Positions 30,800 through 41,223 of a stretch of DNA of 64,000 nucleotides are shown here, in pieces. Both the position numbers and the translations under genes were made by a program. Source of the DNA: UBA5078 sp051252515 (GTDB taxonomy: Bacteria > Pseudomonadota > Gammaproteobacteria > Pseudomonadales > Pseudohongiellaceae); the NCBI GenBank assembly GCA_051252515.1, contig JBPOFS010000003.1, forward strand, positions 62,001 to 126,000. The letters run 5' to 3'. Each line of letters opens with the position of its first letter. Positions within the stretch are counted from its first letter, which is position 1. The notes beneath the pieces are model-generated. The model ran no database searches. It was given only the letters and a program-made list of their open reading frames with translations, and was not told the DNA's origin.

Positions 30800-32902
30800 T
30801 CACCCCTCCTTTTCAGTCAAAAATACAATGAACTCCTGCTCATCCATCACTGAGACATTTAACTCAACCGCTTTATCCAGCTTTGACCCAGCCCCCGGTC
30901 CGGCGACAACCCAAGTGGTTTTCTTAGACACACTGCCCGACACTTTGGCGCCTAATGCTTGTAACTTAGCCTTCGCCTCATCACGCGTCATCAGCTCTAA
31001 TGTCCCTGTAAGCACAAACGTCTGACCGGCAAGCGCATCAGATTGTTCCTGGACCTGCGTATCGCGCCAATGCACGCCAGCTGAGCGCAGACGATCAATG
31101 ACAGTCAAATTGTCATGGTTAGCAAAAAAATGTGCGATATGGGCGGCCACAATGGGCCCAACATCTGCCACAGACTCTAAAGCCTCGATATCGGCCTCTA
31201 TTAAGGCCTCTAAACTCCCAAAATGATTGACTAGCGACAACGCGGTGGCCTCGCCTACTTCAGGAATACCAAGTCCATACAAGAACCGAGACAAACTGGT
31301 GCTCTTAGCCTTATCGATCGCAGCTAATAAATTTGTGGCCGATTTTTCGGCCATGCGCTCTAGCCCCTCGATCTGCCCTCGTTCTAAACAGAACACATCC
31401 GCCACATCTTTTACGATGTCGGCATCTACTAACTGTTCAATCAATTTGTCGCCTAAGCCGTCAACGTCCAATGCGCCACGGGCGCAGAAGTGTCGTATCG
31501 CCTCTTTGCGCTGCGCTGGACAAATCAAACCACCGCTACATCGAAACAAGATATCGCCGGCTGGCTCAATGTCAGAGCCACATGCAGGACAATGACTAGG
31601 CATCGATACCTCTATTAAGGGAGCAGGCGCATCGATTGTTTCGTCTAGTTTGACGAGTTCTGCAACCTCATCATTCGTGGCGACTCTAGAGACCTTCGGA
31701 ATAACATCACCAGCACGGCGCACATAAACGATATTGCCAATGCGCAGGTCTAGCCGCGCGATCTCCGCCATATTATGCAAAGTGGCATTGGATACCGTGA
31801 CCCCACCGACAAACACAGGCACGAGTCGAGCCACAGGGGTAATAGTCCCCGTTCTCCCTACTTGAAACTCCACGTCTCGTACTTGTGTGGCAACCTCTTC
31901 TGCCGGAAATTTAAACGCCATCGCCCAGCGCGGTGTCCGCGCATTAAAGCCGAGCTCTGCTTGTAACTGAAGCCGGTCAACCTTGATCACCGCACCATCA
32001 ATTTCATAGTTAAGATTGGTGCGCTTAGACAGCAAATCAGCGCAGTACTCAAGACAGGTTTTAGCGCCTGTCACTACCGCCCGCTCAGGATTCACTCTTA
32101 AACCCCATTGCTGTAGCAAGGTAAAAGTCTCACTGAGAGTCTGCGGCAACTCCTGTGCTTCATCGGCCTCAAAAATTCCGACGCTGTAGCAGAACATATG
32201 TAAAGGACGCGAATTAGCGATACGTGAATCAAGTTGGCGTAAAGTACCCGCTGCGGCATTACGCGGATTCACGAATGTTTTGCTGCCGTTCTCTAACGCC
32301 TCAGCATTAACGGCATCAAAGCCAGAACGGCTCATGAAGATTTCGCCTCGCACCTCTAAACGTTTAGGGATTGGAGGTGTCTGCTTGCCATCATCGCTAG
32401 TTCGCAAGCGCAACGGCACATCTTTGATGGTACGAACATTGTGGCTAATGTCCTCGCCTGTTACGCCATCACCGCGCGTTGCCGCACGCACTAAAATTCC
32501 GGCCTCATACAAAAGGCTTACAGCGACACCATCAATCTTGGGTTCGCAGCTGTAATGGATATCGACGGTCGAGTCTAAACGTTTCTTAATACGCTCCTCG
32601 AAATCTTCCAAGTCACTGCCGTTGAACACCTTAGAGAGCGACATCATCGGCATTTCATGAGTGACTTGTACAAAGCCAGACAAGGGCTTAGAGCCGACAC
32701 GTTGGCTTGGGGAATCGGAACGGATTAGTTCAGGAAAGTCTTGCTCGATCGCTTCTAAGCGACGAAATAGCGAATCGTACTGCGCATCAGCGATTAGAGG
32801 CGCATCGAGGGTGTGGTAAAGATAGTCATGACGGGCAATCTCCGTGCGCAACGCTTCTAGCTCTTGCACGATCTCTTGCCCGGGGCTTTTATGCTCACTC
32901 AT
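30800..32902 (-). CDS. ligA: NAD-dependent DNA ligase LigA
   Basis: The 700-residue protein has the N-terminal Ia domain, adenylation motif CEPKIDGVAVSLLYE (Lys122 is the AMP-accepting residue), an OB fold, a four-Cys zinc finger (CPACGS...CSGGLICPAQ), HhH repeats and a C-terminal BRCT domain (GQTFVLTGTLELMTRDEAK). It seals nicks in replication and repair. Its ATG overlaps the zipA stop as ATGA, so the two are translationally coupled, the same order as in Pseudomonas. Confidence 0.97.
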   Translation of the reverse strand: MSEHKSPGQEIVQELEALRTEIARHDYLYHTLDAPLIADAQYDSLFRRLEAIEQDFPELIRSDSPSQRVGSKPLSGFVQVTHEMPMMSLSKVFNGSDLEDFEERIKKRLDSTVDIHYSCEPKIDGVAVSLLYEAGILVRAATRGDGVTGEDISHNVRTIKDVPLRLRTSDDGKQTPPIPKRLEVRGEIFMSRSGFDAVNAEALENGSKTFVNPRNAAAGTLRQLDSRIANSRPLHMFCYSVGIFEADEAQELPQTLSETFTLLQQWGLRVNPERAVVTGAKTCLEYCADLLSKRTNLNYEIDGAVIKVDRLQLQAELGFNARTPRWAMAFKFPAEEVATQVRDVEFQVGRTGTITPVARLVPVFVGGVTVSNATLHNMAEIARLDLRIGNIVYVRRAGDVIPKVSRVATNDEVAELVKLDETIDAPAPLIEVSMPSHCPACGSDIEPAGDILFRCSGGLICPAQRKEAIRHFCARGALDVDGLGDKLIEQLVDADIVKDVADVFCLERGQIEGLERMAEKSATNLLAAIDKAKSTSLSRFLYGLGIPEVGEATALSLVNHFGSLEALIEADIEALESVADVGPIVAAHIAHFFANHDNLTVIDRLRSAGVHWRDTQVQEQSDALAGQTFVLTGTLELMTRDEAKAKLQALGAKVSGSVSKKTTWVVAGPGAGSKLDKAVELNVSVMDEQEFIVFLTEKEG

Positions 32903-34791
32903 TTTGGCTGACGCAATTGCCTTAAATCGAAATCGAGGACTCGTTGGCGATAATGTTCAATGGTCTGCGCCGTCATGACACTACGATTGTCATCTTTCAA
33001 ATCGCCATCCAATGCAATACGCAGCGATTGGGCCGCATCAAGCATGATGTTGAACGCTTGCATGCTCGTGGCAGCATTCGGCAACGTCATAAAGAAACAC
33101 ACCCCTCGGGTGGCAAAGTCATTGATCTGATTGAGATCAAAGGTCCCAGGGTTCAGCATGTTCGCGACACTGAATATCACCGGACTGCTGGCATCGGTGT
33201 CGAAATGACGATGAAAAATACTCATTTCACCAAAACGCAGACCACTTGCTAACAACGCTGGCAACAACTCAACGCCTAAGAACTCGGCATCAGGTTTCGC
33301 GACGACATTAATCACTAATACTTCGTTGTACTCTTTTGGCGTCTCTGGCTCTTGTAAGACTGGTCGCGGTGACGCTTTCGCGGCTGCTTTTTCAATCTCA
33401 GCTTTAGGAGCAGGTGCTCGAACGGGCGCTGGTTCAGGAGCCGCAGTGGGCGCCTCCTCTTCAATCTCGTCGGAGGCAAACTCTTCGGCGAACAACTGAG
33501 CTTGTCGAGATTTGTCTAAAGCGGCTTTTTTATTCTGCGCTTCGACAACATCAGAACGGGGAGCTTGCTTGCTCGGTTCTACTTCAAAATCATCGAGTCC
33601 AATGATCGGCTCTGCACGATCCTCGACATGGAACTCACGCTCACGAACAGGCTCGTCTTGTTCAGCACCCATATTGGAGATCTTGTCTCCTGCCCACTTC
33701 AACCAACGCCGTGGCGCACTGACTTCTTCTTGCTCAAGAGACTCATCATCCCAGCCATCGTCATCGTCATCGTCATCGAAACCATCGTCTTGTAAATTTT
33801 CCGGACGTTGAGCGTCATCGTTGTAAACTTCATCGAATTCCACCGCATCGATTTCGTCTTGCTCGACTTCTTCATCCTCAGCATCGTCTTCGTCATCCCA
33901 ACCTTCTGGGTCTGGATTCTTGTCAAAAGCTATAGGACTTTGCTCTTCATCGTCGAAGTCATCTTCGTCGTCAAAGGCGTCGTCTGGATCGACACTGTCT
34001 TCAGACGGTGCATCGTCATATTCATCTTCGTCATCATCTAATCCATCACCATCAGGATCGGCACTGTTCTCGGAAGGCCCTTCTTCGTCGATGTCGTCAT
34101 CGTCTAGATCATCATCGCCCGAATCAGTATCTCGAAAATCACCGTAGGCAGGGATTACTGGCTCATCCTCGTCTTCGTCGTCTTCATCTTTAGAAAAGAC
34201 ATGCGAATCTAAAGGATCTGGGTATTTAAAATTAACATCGTCCTCTTCGTAGTCGAAGTCATCCTCAAGATCATCTTCGTCTTGCTCATCGCTAGGGGCT
34301 ACTGACAAATTAGCATCTTGATGCACCACGGGTGTCGCAGAAACACTCTCAGAATGTGATGCAACAGCAGCGCTCGCTGCATTACGTTGCCCCTGCCCCT
34401 TCAAATGCTTTTGCCTTGCTGACTCGCGTGCCGAGGCCACGCTAGATTGACGAGGTAGTTCGTCTTCCTCTTCGTCGTCTTCGTCTTCTGCACCTACGGT
34501 ATCCATCAACACAGGAATCGCATGCTCACCGCTTGCAATTTTACGACGATCTTTAGCGCTGAACTCTGAGTTTTGTTGTACAACTTGGGCAAAGGAGCGC
34601 TCAACAGAGCGTGCACCGCCGTTTGGCAGTTCCGACAAAGTGAGTTCTTCGGGATCGTACTGAGGGACGTTTTTATCGAGCTGCATGCGCAGTTGTCCGC
34701 GTCGGGCTCTAATCGCGACAAACAAGCCTCGCAATATGACGCCGACGATTGCGAGGATTAATAATAGAATTAAAAGTTCGCGTAGCCCCAT
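32899..34791 (-). CDS. zipA: Cell division protein ZipA with very long acidic linker
   Basis: The 630-residue protein has an N-terminal membrane anchor (about 4-25, LRELLILLLILAIVGVILRG), the usual basic cytoplasmic patch after it, and a C-terminal FtsZ-binding ZipA domain (about 490-625: EVLVINVVAKPDAEFLGVEL, EMSIFHRHFD, SVANMLNPGTFDL, GVCFFMTLPN). ZipA tethers FtsZ to the membrane. E. coli ZipA is about 330 residues with a Pro/Gln-rich linker; here the linker is roughly twice as long and extremely rich in Asp and Glu (about 110-400). Lies between smc and ligA. Confidence 0.93.
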   Translation of the reverse strand: MGLRELLILLLILAIVGVILRGLFVAIRARRGQLRMQLDKNVPQYDPEELTLSELPNGGARSVERSFAQVVQQNSEFSAKDRRKIASGEHAIPVLMDTVGAEDEDDEEEDELPRQSSVASARESARQKHLKGQGQRNAASAAVASHSESVSATPVVHQDANLSVAPSDEQDEDDLEDDFDYEEDDVNFKYPDPLDSHVFSKDEDDEDEDEPVIPAYGDFRDTDSGDDDLDDDDIDEEGPSENSADPDGDGLDDDEDEYDDAPSEDSVDPDDAFDDEDDFDDEEQSPIAFDKNPDPEGWDDEDDAEDEEVEQDEIDAVEFDEVYNDDAQRPENLQDDGFDDDDDDDGWDDESLEQEEVSAPRRWLKWAGDKISNMGAEQDEPVREREFHVEDRAEPIIGLDDFEVEPSKQAPRSDVVEAQNKKAALDKSRQAQLFAEEFASDEIEEEAPTAAPEPAPVRAPAPKAEIEKAAAKASPRPVLQEPETPKEYNEVLVINVVAKPDAEFLGVELLPALLASGLRFGEMSIFHRHFDTDASSPVIFSVANMLNPGTFDLNQINDFATRGVCFFMTLPNAATSMQAFNIMLDAAQSLRIALDGDLKDDNRSVMTAQTIEHYRQRVLDFDLRQLRQPK

Positions 34792-34896
34792 AAAACTGCT
34801 CTATCTCTGTAAATGCTGATGCATTGTGTTGTTAAAATTCTTGTTATAGGAACCACCCTGAGGCGACCACCTATACTCTATATAAAACCACTAACT

Positions 34897-34924
34897 GTAG
34901 GAACGGGCTAAGCCTAAGCCCGCT
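34897..34924. repeat. REP-like palindrome, copy 2
   Basis: GTAGGAACGGGCT, a short loop, then AAGCCCGCT, forming a CGGGCTTAGGCTTAGCCCG-type hairpin on the minus strand, just after smc. It shares ACCACT-ACTGTAGGA with copy 1 at 11888. Confidence 0.6.
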
Positions 34925-34946
34925 AAGAGAACCGTTGGCTCCATCC

Positions 34947-37900
34947 CTACATCGCCGCTAATTCGGCCGCCTCTTCTATATCTACTGCCACGATTCTGGA
35001 TACGCCAGGTTCGTGCATGGTAACACCCAACAGCTGGTTTGCCATTTCCATGGTCAGCTTGTTGTGCGTGATAAAGATAAACTGCACAGAGTCAGACATC
35101 TCTTTCACGAGGTTCGCATAGCGACCCACGTTGGCATCGTCTAGTGGCGCATCAACTTCGTCCAACATACAGAACGGTGATGGGTTGAGCCTAAAGATCG
35201 AAAATACCAAGGCAATCGCCGTCATCGCTTTCTCTCCACCGGAGAGCAAGTGAATCGTGCTGTTACGTTTGCCAGGAGGGCGCGCCATAATCGCAACGCC
35301 TGTATCCAATAGATCTTCACCCGTCATATCGAGATAGGCATGGCCACCGCCGAAGACTTTCGGGAATAGTTCCTGTAAGCCAGCATTGATTTTGTCGAAG
35401 GTCTCTTTAAAGCGCGTACGGGTCTCTTTGTCGATCTTGCGAATCGCGTTTTCGAGAGTCACTAGTGCGCGCTCTAAGTCATCGTTTTGCGAATCTAAAT
35501 ACACTTTGCGTTCAGATTGTTGCTTGTACTCGTCAATTGCCGCCAGGTTGATCGCACCTAAACGCTGCACTCGGTTAGCAATGGATTGCAGTTCTTGCTC
35601 ACAACCGGCTTGATCTAGCTCTTCTGGGATGTTCGCCAATACAGTCTCAAGATCGTACTTTGCCTCAAGTAACTGCTCGGCCAACGCTTCGCGTTTTACA
35701 ATATCGCCTTCGCAGCGCAGACGGTTTTCCATTAACTGCTCACGCAATGCAGCCGCAGTGCGCTCAAAGTGTGAACGTTGTTGCTCTAAGGTGCGCAAGG
35801 TGTGCTCGTTACCATCGGCTCGTGCTTTCGCGGCATTGAGCTGTTCTTCGACTTCTAAACGCAGCTGCAACTGCGTTTCTAGTTCAGCGCGCTTTAACTC
35901 TAGAGGGTCATCGGACTCTTGCAATTGATTCGTCAACGACTCAATGCGCTCTTTTGCACGTTGCACCTGTGTCGCCATACGGTCCATCGTGTCGCGCACA
36001 GAGCGAAGCTGCGAATTCAACGACTGCTGTTGCATCGCCAACTGGTGCGCCTGATCTTTATCATGGCGTGCCTTTTGACGAATCTGATCGAGTGCTTCAC
36101 GGCGCTCATCGCGTTGTTGAAGCAACTGTTCTTTACGCTCAGTGTCCTCTTCCATCGTATCCAGAGCAGTTTGCAGATTCGAACGCGCTAAAGCCGTGTT
36201 CTCTTCCTCAACGCTTAATTGGCGTTGTAGCTCATCTAATTCATGCTGTAACCGCTCGCGACGCAGAGTGGTTTGCTCTACTTTCATCAGCTTGGCGCCT
36301 AACTGTGACTTCAATTCACTGTATTGACGCGCCGTTTGGGCAATTTGACGTTGCACATCTTCGCGGCGGCTTTCTAGGTCACGCAATGTTTGCCGTGCTT
36401 CTGTTTGTGTTTCAAGCATCTCGTCAACACGAGACTGTTGAATCGATATCTGCTCTTCTAGCTTGGAGATCTCGCCTTTACGTTCGAGCAAACCCGCTTT
36501 CTCGTCTGCCGCTTTACGCACACGGATCCAGGATTTTCCCAGCCACACGCCTTGGCAAGTGACCACGGATTCGTTAGCTGCCAGGCTGCCACGGATCGCC
36601 AAGGCACTTTGAATATCCTCGGCCACATAGATGCCCGCTAATAACGCGGCGCTATCCCAGCTCGACTCGATCTTGGCGCTCAAGGGCTCACGACCTGAGG
36701 CGGCAGCAAGCTTATCGCTCACCACACCAGTTTCGACTAGGGACAATAGGCCTGCGGGTAATTCGGCGAGCAGGCTTTCCACGCTGTCGACATTCTCGAC
36801 ACAGACACTCTGGAGATAATCCCCAAGCACTGCCTCTACGGCCGCTTCATAACCTGATGCCACGCGAATACTTTCACCTAGGCGTTTGTTCTCGTGCAGT
36901 TCATGGCTTTGCAGCCAGCGATTCATACCTTCGTTATTGCGACCAAGTGCCGCTTTTTGTAATGCTTCTAACGAGGCCGAGCGGCCTTTAAGGCTTTGCA
37001 GCTCACTACGGGCACGATCAAGATCGCTCGCAATGGCTTGGGCGCGAGTGCGTTCTTCTTCAATGGTTTCGGCCAGCTCGCTGTTACTAGTTTGGTGCTG
37101 CTCCAGTTGTTCCTCAAGAGTCGACACCTCGATAGAAAGCTCATCGATTACCCCTTGCTCTGGGTTGTCTCCTAAAGACTTCTTCTCTTCAACTAAACGT
37201 TGCTTACGATCCATACCGCGCTCAACGATTTTCTCTAACTGTTGAATGCGTGATTGTTCGACTTCTGCGATTTGACGTGGCTCTTCGGCGCGACGATTAA
37301 ACTCATCCCACTCGTTTTGCCATTGCTGCATTCGCTCTTCAGACTCTTCCAATGCGAAGGATGACTCTTCCTCAAGCGCTTGGGACTCTTCAAGTTTGGG
37401 CTCAATCATCTCCAGTTCAGACTCGAAGGTCTTAATCTTGCTGACATCGGAGTCCAGCTCGCCTTGAGTTAAGCCAAAGCCTTCCTGGGTTTCCATCAGG
37501 TCGCGCTTGAGCTGCGCTGTGCGTTCAATATGATGCTCGATAGATTGCTCTATTCGCGCAATATCACTACCCAAGGTGTAATAACGGCCCTGAATCTCGC
37601 CAAGCTGATCGTTGAATTCTGTGTTATCGACCAGGTGTTGTTCCACTTGCGCATCAATCGCTCGTTGGTCAGCCACGGCGGCTTCAATCTTAACTTCTAG
37701 GTCTTTGATGACGGCTTGTTTGATCTCTAGCTCATCGTTCAAGGCTTTCCAGCGCAGGGCATTGTGCTGCGCGGTTAACTCGCGCTCTTGCTGCTTCAGC
37801 TCGCCGTATTTCTCGGCCGCCTGTGCCTGACGATGCAAATGCTGAAGCTGACGCCCCATCTCTTCACGAAGGTCTGTCAAACGCTCAAGGTTCTCGCGGG

Positions 37901-38459
37901 TTCTTTTGATACGGTTTTCGGTATCACGACGACGCTCTTTGTATTTAGAGATGCCAGCGGCTTCTTCGATGAAGATACGTAGCTCTTCGGGCTTAGACTC
38001 GATCAAACGAGACACCATGCCTTGTTCGATAATCGAATAACTGCGGGCGCCAAGGCCTGTGCCAAGGAAGATGTCGGTGATATCACGGCGGCGGCATTTA
38101 GTGCCATTGAGCATATAGCCTGAGGTGCCATCGCGAGACACCCTGCGCTTGATTGAAATCTCATTATATTGGGCGTACTCGCCCTTAATGCGGTTGTCAC
38201 TGTTGTCGAACACCAGCTCGATGCTGGCCTGACCTACAGGCTTACGCTGACCAGAGCCATTGAAAATGACGTCCATCATGTTCTCGCCACGTAGGTTCTT
38301 GGCTGAGCTCTCGCCCATCACCCAACGCACGGCGTCAATAATATTGGATTTTCCGCAGCCATTGGGGCCAACGACGGCACAGAGGTTACTGGGGAAATTA
38401 ACGGTGGTGGGATCAACGAATGACTTGAAACCAGCCAATTTAATACATTTCAAACGCAT
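34947..38459 (-). CDS. smc: Chromosome segregation protein SMC
   Basis: The 1170-residue protein has Walker A GPNGCGKSN (31-39), long coiled coils either side of a hinge at about 510-670, the ABC signature LLSGGEKAMTA and Walker B FCMLDEVDAPLDD near the C terminus. SMC forms the condensin that organises the chromosome with ScpA and ScpB; enterobacteria use MukB instead. The smc-zipA-ligA order is shared with Pseudomonas. The start ATG at 38459 gives the typical MRLKCIKLAGFKSFVD. Confidence 0.97.
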   Translation of the reverse strand: MRLKCIKLAGFKSFVDPTTVNFPSNLCAVVGPNGCGKSNIIDAVRWVMGESSAKNLRGENMMDVIFNGSGQRKPVGQASIELVFDNSDNRIKGEYAQYNEISIKRRVSRDGTSGYMLNGTKCRRRDITDIFLGTGLGARSYSIIEQGMVSRLIESKPEELRIFIEEAAGISKYKERRRDTENRIKRTRENLERLTDLREEMGRQLQHLHRQAQAAEKYGELKQQERELTAQHNALRWKALNDELEIKQAVIKDLEVKIEAAVADQRAIDAQVEQHLVDNTEFNDQLGEIQGRYYTLGSDIARIEQSIEHHIERTAQLKRDLMETQEGFGLTQGELDSDVSKIKTFESELEMIEPKLEESQALEEESSFALEESEERMQQWQNEWDEFNRRAEEPRQIAEVEQSRIQQLEKIVERGMDRKQRLVEEKKSLGDNPEQGVIDELSIEVSTLEEQLEQHQTSNSELAETIEEERTRAQAIASDLDRARSELQSLKGRSASLEALQKAALGRNNEGMNRWLQSHELHENKRLGESIRVASGYEAAVEAVLGDYLQSVCVENVDSVESLLAELPAGLLSLVETGVVSDKLAAASGREPLSAKIESSWDSAALLAGIYVAEDIQSALAIRGSLAANESVVTCQGVWLGKSWIRVRKAADEKAGLLERKGEISKLEEQISIQQSRVDEMLETQTEARQTLRDLESRREDVQRQIAQTARQYSELKSQLGAKLMKVEQTTLRRERLQHELDELQRQLSVEEENTALARSNLQTALDTMEEDTERKEQLLQQRDERREALDQIRQKARHDKDQAHQLAMQQQSLNSQLRSVRDTMDRMATQVQRAKERIESLTNQLQESDDPLELKRAELETQLQLRLEVEEQLNAAKARADGNEHTLRTLEQQRSHFERTAAALREQLMENRLRCEGDIVKREALAEQLLEAKYDLETVLANIPEELDQAGCEQELQSIANRVQRLGAINLAAIDEYKQQSERKVYLDSQNDDLERALVTLENAIRKIDKETRTRFKETFDKINAGLQELFPKVFGGGHAYLDMTGEDLLDTGVAIMARPPGKRNSTIHLLSGGEKAMTAIALVFSIFRLNPSPFCMLDEVDAPLDDANVGRYANLVKEMSDSVQFIFITHNKLTMEMANQLLGVTMHEPGVSRIVAVDIEEAAELAAM

Positions 38460-38835
38460 GAATGACTCTGATGCTTGGGCTTCGGTTAAACCCGAAGTTA
38501 TATTTAGGTGTAATGTGTAAGTTTATCCGATCTACCCGACAATGACACAAAAAAATCTCACACTGAGTCACATAATAATAGATAAAGTGAGATTACCTAA
38601 AGAGTTGCAGCGATGTATCTCATTTATAAGGAGTTATTGCTCTAATCTCATAGTCATATAATCATCGACATCCGCAAGCTTTAGTACTGAAAATTTTAGT
38701 TACCTACCCTTGAAACCCCGTCATATTTGTGAACCCAGTTTTTTTAATATATGTTTATACAATAAACATATATTCCCAATTAACCGCTCTGTCGCCTTTG
38801 GTCAAATGACTCGGAAGAAAAACTAAGGATATAAA
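38460..38835. other. 376-bp intergenic region between divergent smc and the 794-residue protein gene
   Basis: A-T-rich region with an inverted repeat AATCTCAC (38554-38561) / GTGAGATT (38587-38594), further isolated ATCTCA strings near 38616 and 38643, and the strong palindrome at 38746-38774. No coding sequence or RNA gene is apparent. It should hold promoters for both genes. Confidence 0.5.
38746..38774. promoter_or_regulatory. Perfect 12-bp inverted repeat upstream of the secreted protein gene
   Basis: AATATATGTTTA and TAAACATATATT are exact reverse complements around TACAA. It starts 90 bp before the ATG at 38836 and follows a T-run. It could be an operator or a weak terminator-like hairpin. 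Confidence 0.5.
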
Positions 38836-41220
38836 ATGCAAAAGCCCCGACTGCACATTAGCTCTCTTGTTCGCGCCTCCCTCCTCACGCTCATATGTTT
38901 TCTAACAAGCATTGCGCAAGCACAGAACGTCATTGTGCAAAACAATGAATTAGGCTTTAACGGAGGGAGCAGCTCTAATATTGCACCCCAAACACAGACG
39001 ATTTCAGAAGCAGGTCTTGTAGGCACATTTACCGACCTCCCCGCTACTGGCGGCTTTGGCATTCCTAGCTTCAACTTCACACTAGCACCTGACTCTGCAG
39101 CAGATGGGCAGTACCATTATCGAGTCGGTATCACCATTGATGACGATACGACTCTAAGCCGGTTAGAAGCTAAGATTGAGAATTTGGTTTTAACTGTTAA
39201 TGGCTCAACGATCACTGGCAACATACCTGCCGCCAGCAACCCTAACGGCCTTTATTTACTAGGAAGAGATGCCAACAATGTCTATCAATTACTAATAAAG
39301 ATAGCGAATGATCAAGCTAGCGGTCCTTTATCCGTTAGCGGCGCAAGCATCAGTTTCAATAGCGCCACATTGATTGATCGAATCAAGTCCGCTAGCAACA
39401 GCAGTTTCGAAACAAATATCTTAAATGGATTCAATCAAACCGCGTCCTACTCCTATCGCATAGTTTTGCAACAGACCTCTACTACAGCCACTGGTAATCC
39501 CACTCTACAAATTGGCACAACCCAGTCCTCGTTTGTGGCATTACCAAAAGTAGTCTCTGGCACCGCCAGTGGTAACGATGTGCAAAGCTCAACGGCATTT
39601 GAGCTGAGTAGCGGCGAGCTCTCGCCAGACTTCCCATCGGCATTCAGCATTTCTGGTCGATTCAAGGTGAACATTTATGACATTAGTGCGGACTCCAATA
39701 GCCTTACGAATGAAATAGCCAATATAAGCCTCCCAAGTACCGGCGAGGTTTCAGCCGACACTAAACTCGCTCTTTATGCCGCCATGACCAAGGCGGTGAC
39801 TCTTTTAACTAACACAGAGAAAGAAGTAAAAGCCGGAAACCTGCAGACCGATGCAGCATTGAGCGCCATTGCGGCAGTAAATACCGCATTGGCGAAAGTG
39901 ACTTCAGCGAATATTTCCAGTGCTGGCATCGGTGTTACTCCAAGTAGCGCTAGCATCGCGGCAGTTGCCAATATCGCCAAGGTGATCGCTGCACTCCAAC
40001 CGGCATCAGACACACTGACGACGAGCCAGAAAGATCAAATTTCAACCCTGGCAACTTCCACGGTCAGCCACGTAGCGAATGTGCTTAAAGAGGGGATATC
40101 TCGCTCAAGTGTTAACGGGCTTGTGACTGTAACTTCGCAATTAGTGACGAATACCTTGATTACCACTGGCGATCTGCAGCAGGAAGTCACAGATCAACTC
40201 AAAGCATTGGGCAACAAAGCTGGAACGGTATACGTAGCCGCCCTTCCTACGGGGGCGTTTGGCGCGGGCGATATAACATCGTTAGAAGGCATAAAAGCTC
40301 TGGCAGACACCTCTCCAACGGTTAAAGACAATGTTCTAAAGGCCAGCCCTACGATTGCGAGTGGGAACACAACTGACAACTCTTTCACCACGGGAGTCAA
40401 CACATCAAAAGCTGGAGAAATCGCTGGTGCTTTGGGACTACTCGTCATAGTAGCCGAAGATAGCCCAGCAGCGATTGAGTCCGGCGGCAATTTACTCAAC
40501 GTTAATCAAGCGATTACCTCCGAATTTGTTCCCGACTCAATGTTCGTCAATTTACTATCCGATAATGATGTTTATGCAGCTCAGCTCGATACCGTGCGCG
40601 TGGCATCTGATTTACTCTCTGATGGCGTTAGCATTTTGCCAAATGGGCAGCAACTAGCAGTCAACAACGGTATTGCAGTTGAAATTGGTGGAGCCCCCGT
40701 TAATAACACTTTGTTTACCGAAGCGCTCACAAGTGCAGGTTATACACTCGACTATGTTGCCGGTGGCAATTTCAGCATAGGCCTGCCCAATAACGAACGC
40801 TTCTCTGGCACCTTCCCTTTGCAAAACGTAAGCGCTAGCAGCGAATGCACCAGCGTTAGTTTTACAACAGGCACTGGCGCTGTAAATGCGGCCAGCTATG
40901 CGTTCGAAATGGTTTGTAATAACGGGGTGACTCAGCAGATTCTGCCAGTGGTCCTAGACCAGGCTTTTTATACCACTGTTGCAGATGCCGGTATCGAGGC
41001 AAGCACCGATAAGAAAACTGGAATCGTGACAATCCCTGGGGTCGGCAGCTTTAAACCGAGCTTTTTTGTAACGCCCCATAGTGCGGCGGATGCGATCGAT
41101 TACAATGCCAGCAAAAATGCAGAAGGCATCGGCTTTCGCGCCTCTGATAAGAATGGCGATGGCAAAGTAGACTACGAAATCCTAAGCAGTGACGGGGTAC
41201 AAGTGCTCTATAGCCTATAA
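38836..41220 (+). CDS. Large secreted protein of unknown function with C-terminal calcium-loop motif
   Basis: The 794-residue protein has a signal peptide (about 1-30, cleaving after SIAQA). Residues about 35-290 look beta-rich. Residues about 300-500 are Ala/Thr/Ser/Val-rich and helical in appearance (AALYAAMTKA-like text, LSAIAAVNTALAKV). The C-terminal part is again beta-rich and ends with DKNGDGKVDYEI, an EF-hand or dockerin-like Asp-rich calcium loop. No enzyme motif or sortase, barrel or autotransporter end is seen. It may be secreted or surface-attached. It stands alone, divergent from smc, with palindromes upstream, and converges on the beta-CASP gene. Confidence 0.7.
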   Translation: MQKPRLHISSLVRASLLTLICFLTSIAQAQNVIVQNNELGFNGGSSSNIAPQTQTISEAGLVGTFTDLPATGGFGIPSFNFTLAPDSAADGQYHYRVGITIDDDTTLSRLEAKIENLVLTVNGSTITGNIPAASNPNGLYLLGRDANNVYQLLIKIANDQASGPLSVSGASISFNSATLIDRIKSASNSSFETNILNGFNQTASYSYRIVLQQTSTTATGNPTLQIGTTQSSFVALPKVVSGTASGNDVQSSTAFELSSGELSPDFPSAFSISGRFKVNIYDISADSNSLTNEIANISLPSTGEVSADTKLALYAAMTKAVTLLTNTEKEVKAGNLQTDAALSAIAAVNTALAKVTSANISSAGIGVTPSSASIAAVANIAKVIAALQPASDTLTTSQKDQISTLATSTVSHVANVLKEGISRSSVNGLVTVTSQLVTNTLITTGDLQQEVTDQLKALGNKAGTVYVAALPTGAFGAGDITSLEGIKALADTSPTVKDNVLKASPTIASGNTTDNSFTTGVNTSKAGEIAGALGLLVIVAEDSPAAIESGGNLLNVNQAITSEFVPDSMFVNLLSDNDVYAAQLDTVRVASDLLSDGVSILPNGQQLAVNNGIAVEIGGAPVNNTLFTEALTSAGYTLDYVAGGNFSIGLPNNERFSGTFPLQNVSASSECTSVSFTTGTGAVNAASYAFEMVCNNGVTQQILPVVLDQAFYTTVADAGIEASTDKKTGIVTIPGVGSFKPSFFVTPHSAADAIDYNASKNAEGIGFRASDKNGDGKVDYEILSSDGVQVLYSL

Positions 41221-41223
41221 ACT

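Noticed and set aside
32899..34791. Frame error or fusion to explain the long ZipA
   Set aside because: The reading frame is continuous from the membrane anchor to the intact ZipA domain, with the same style of acidic sequence throughout.
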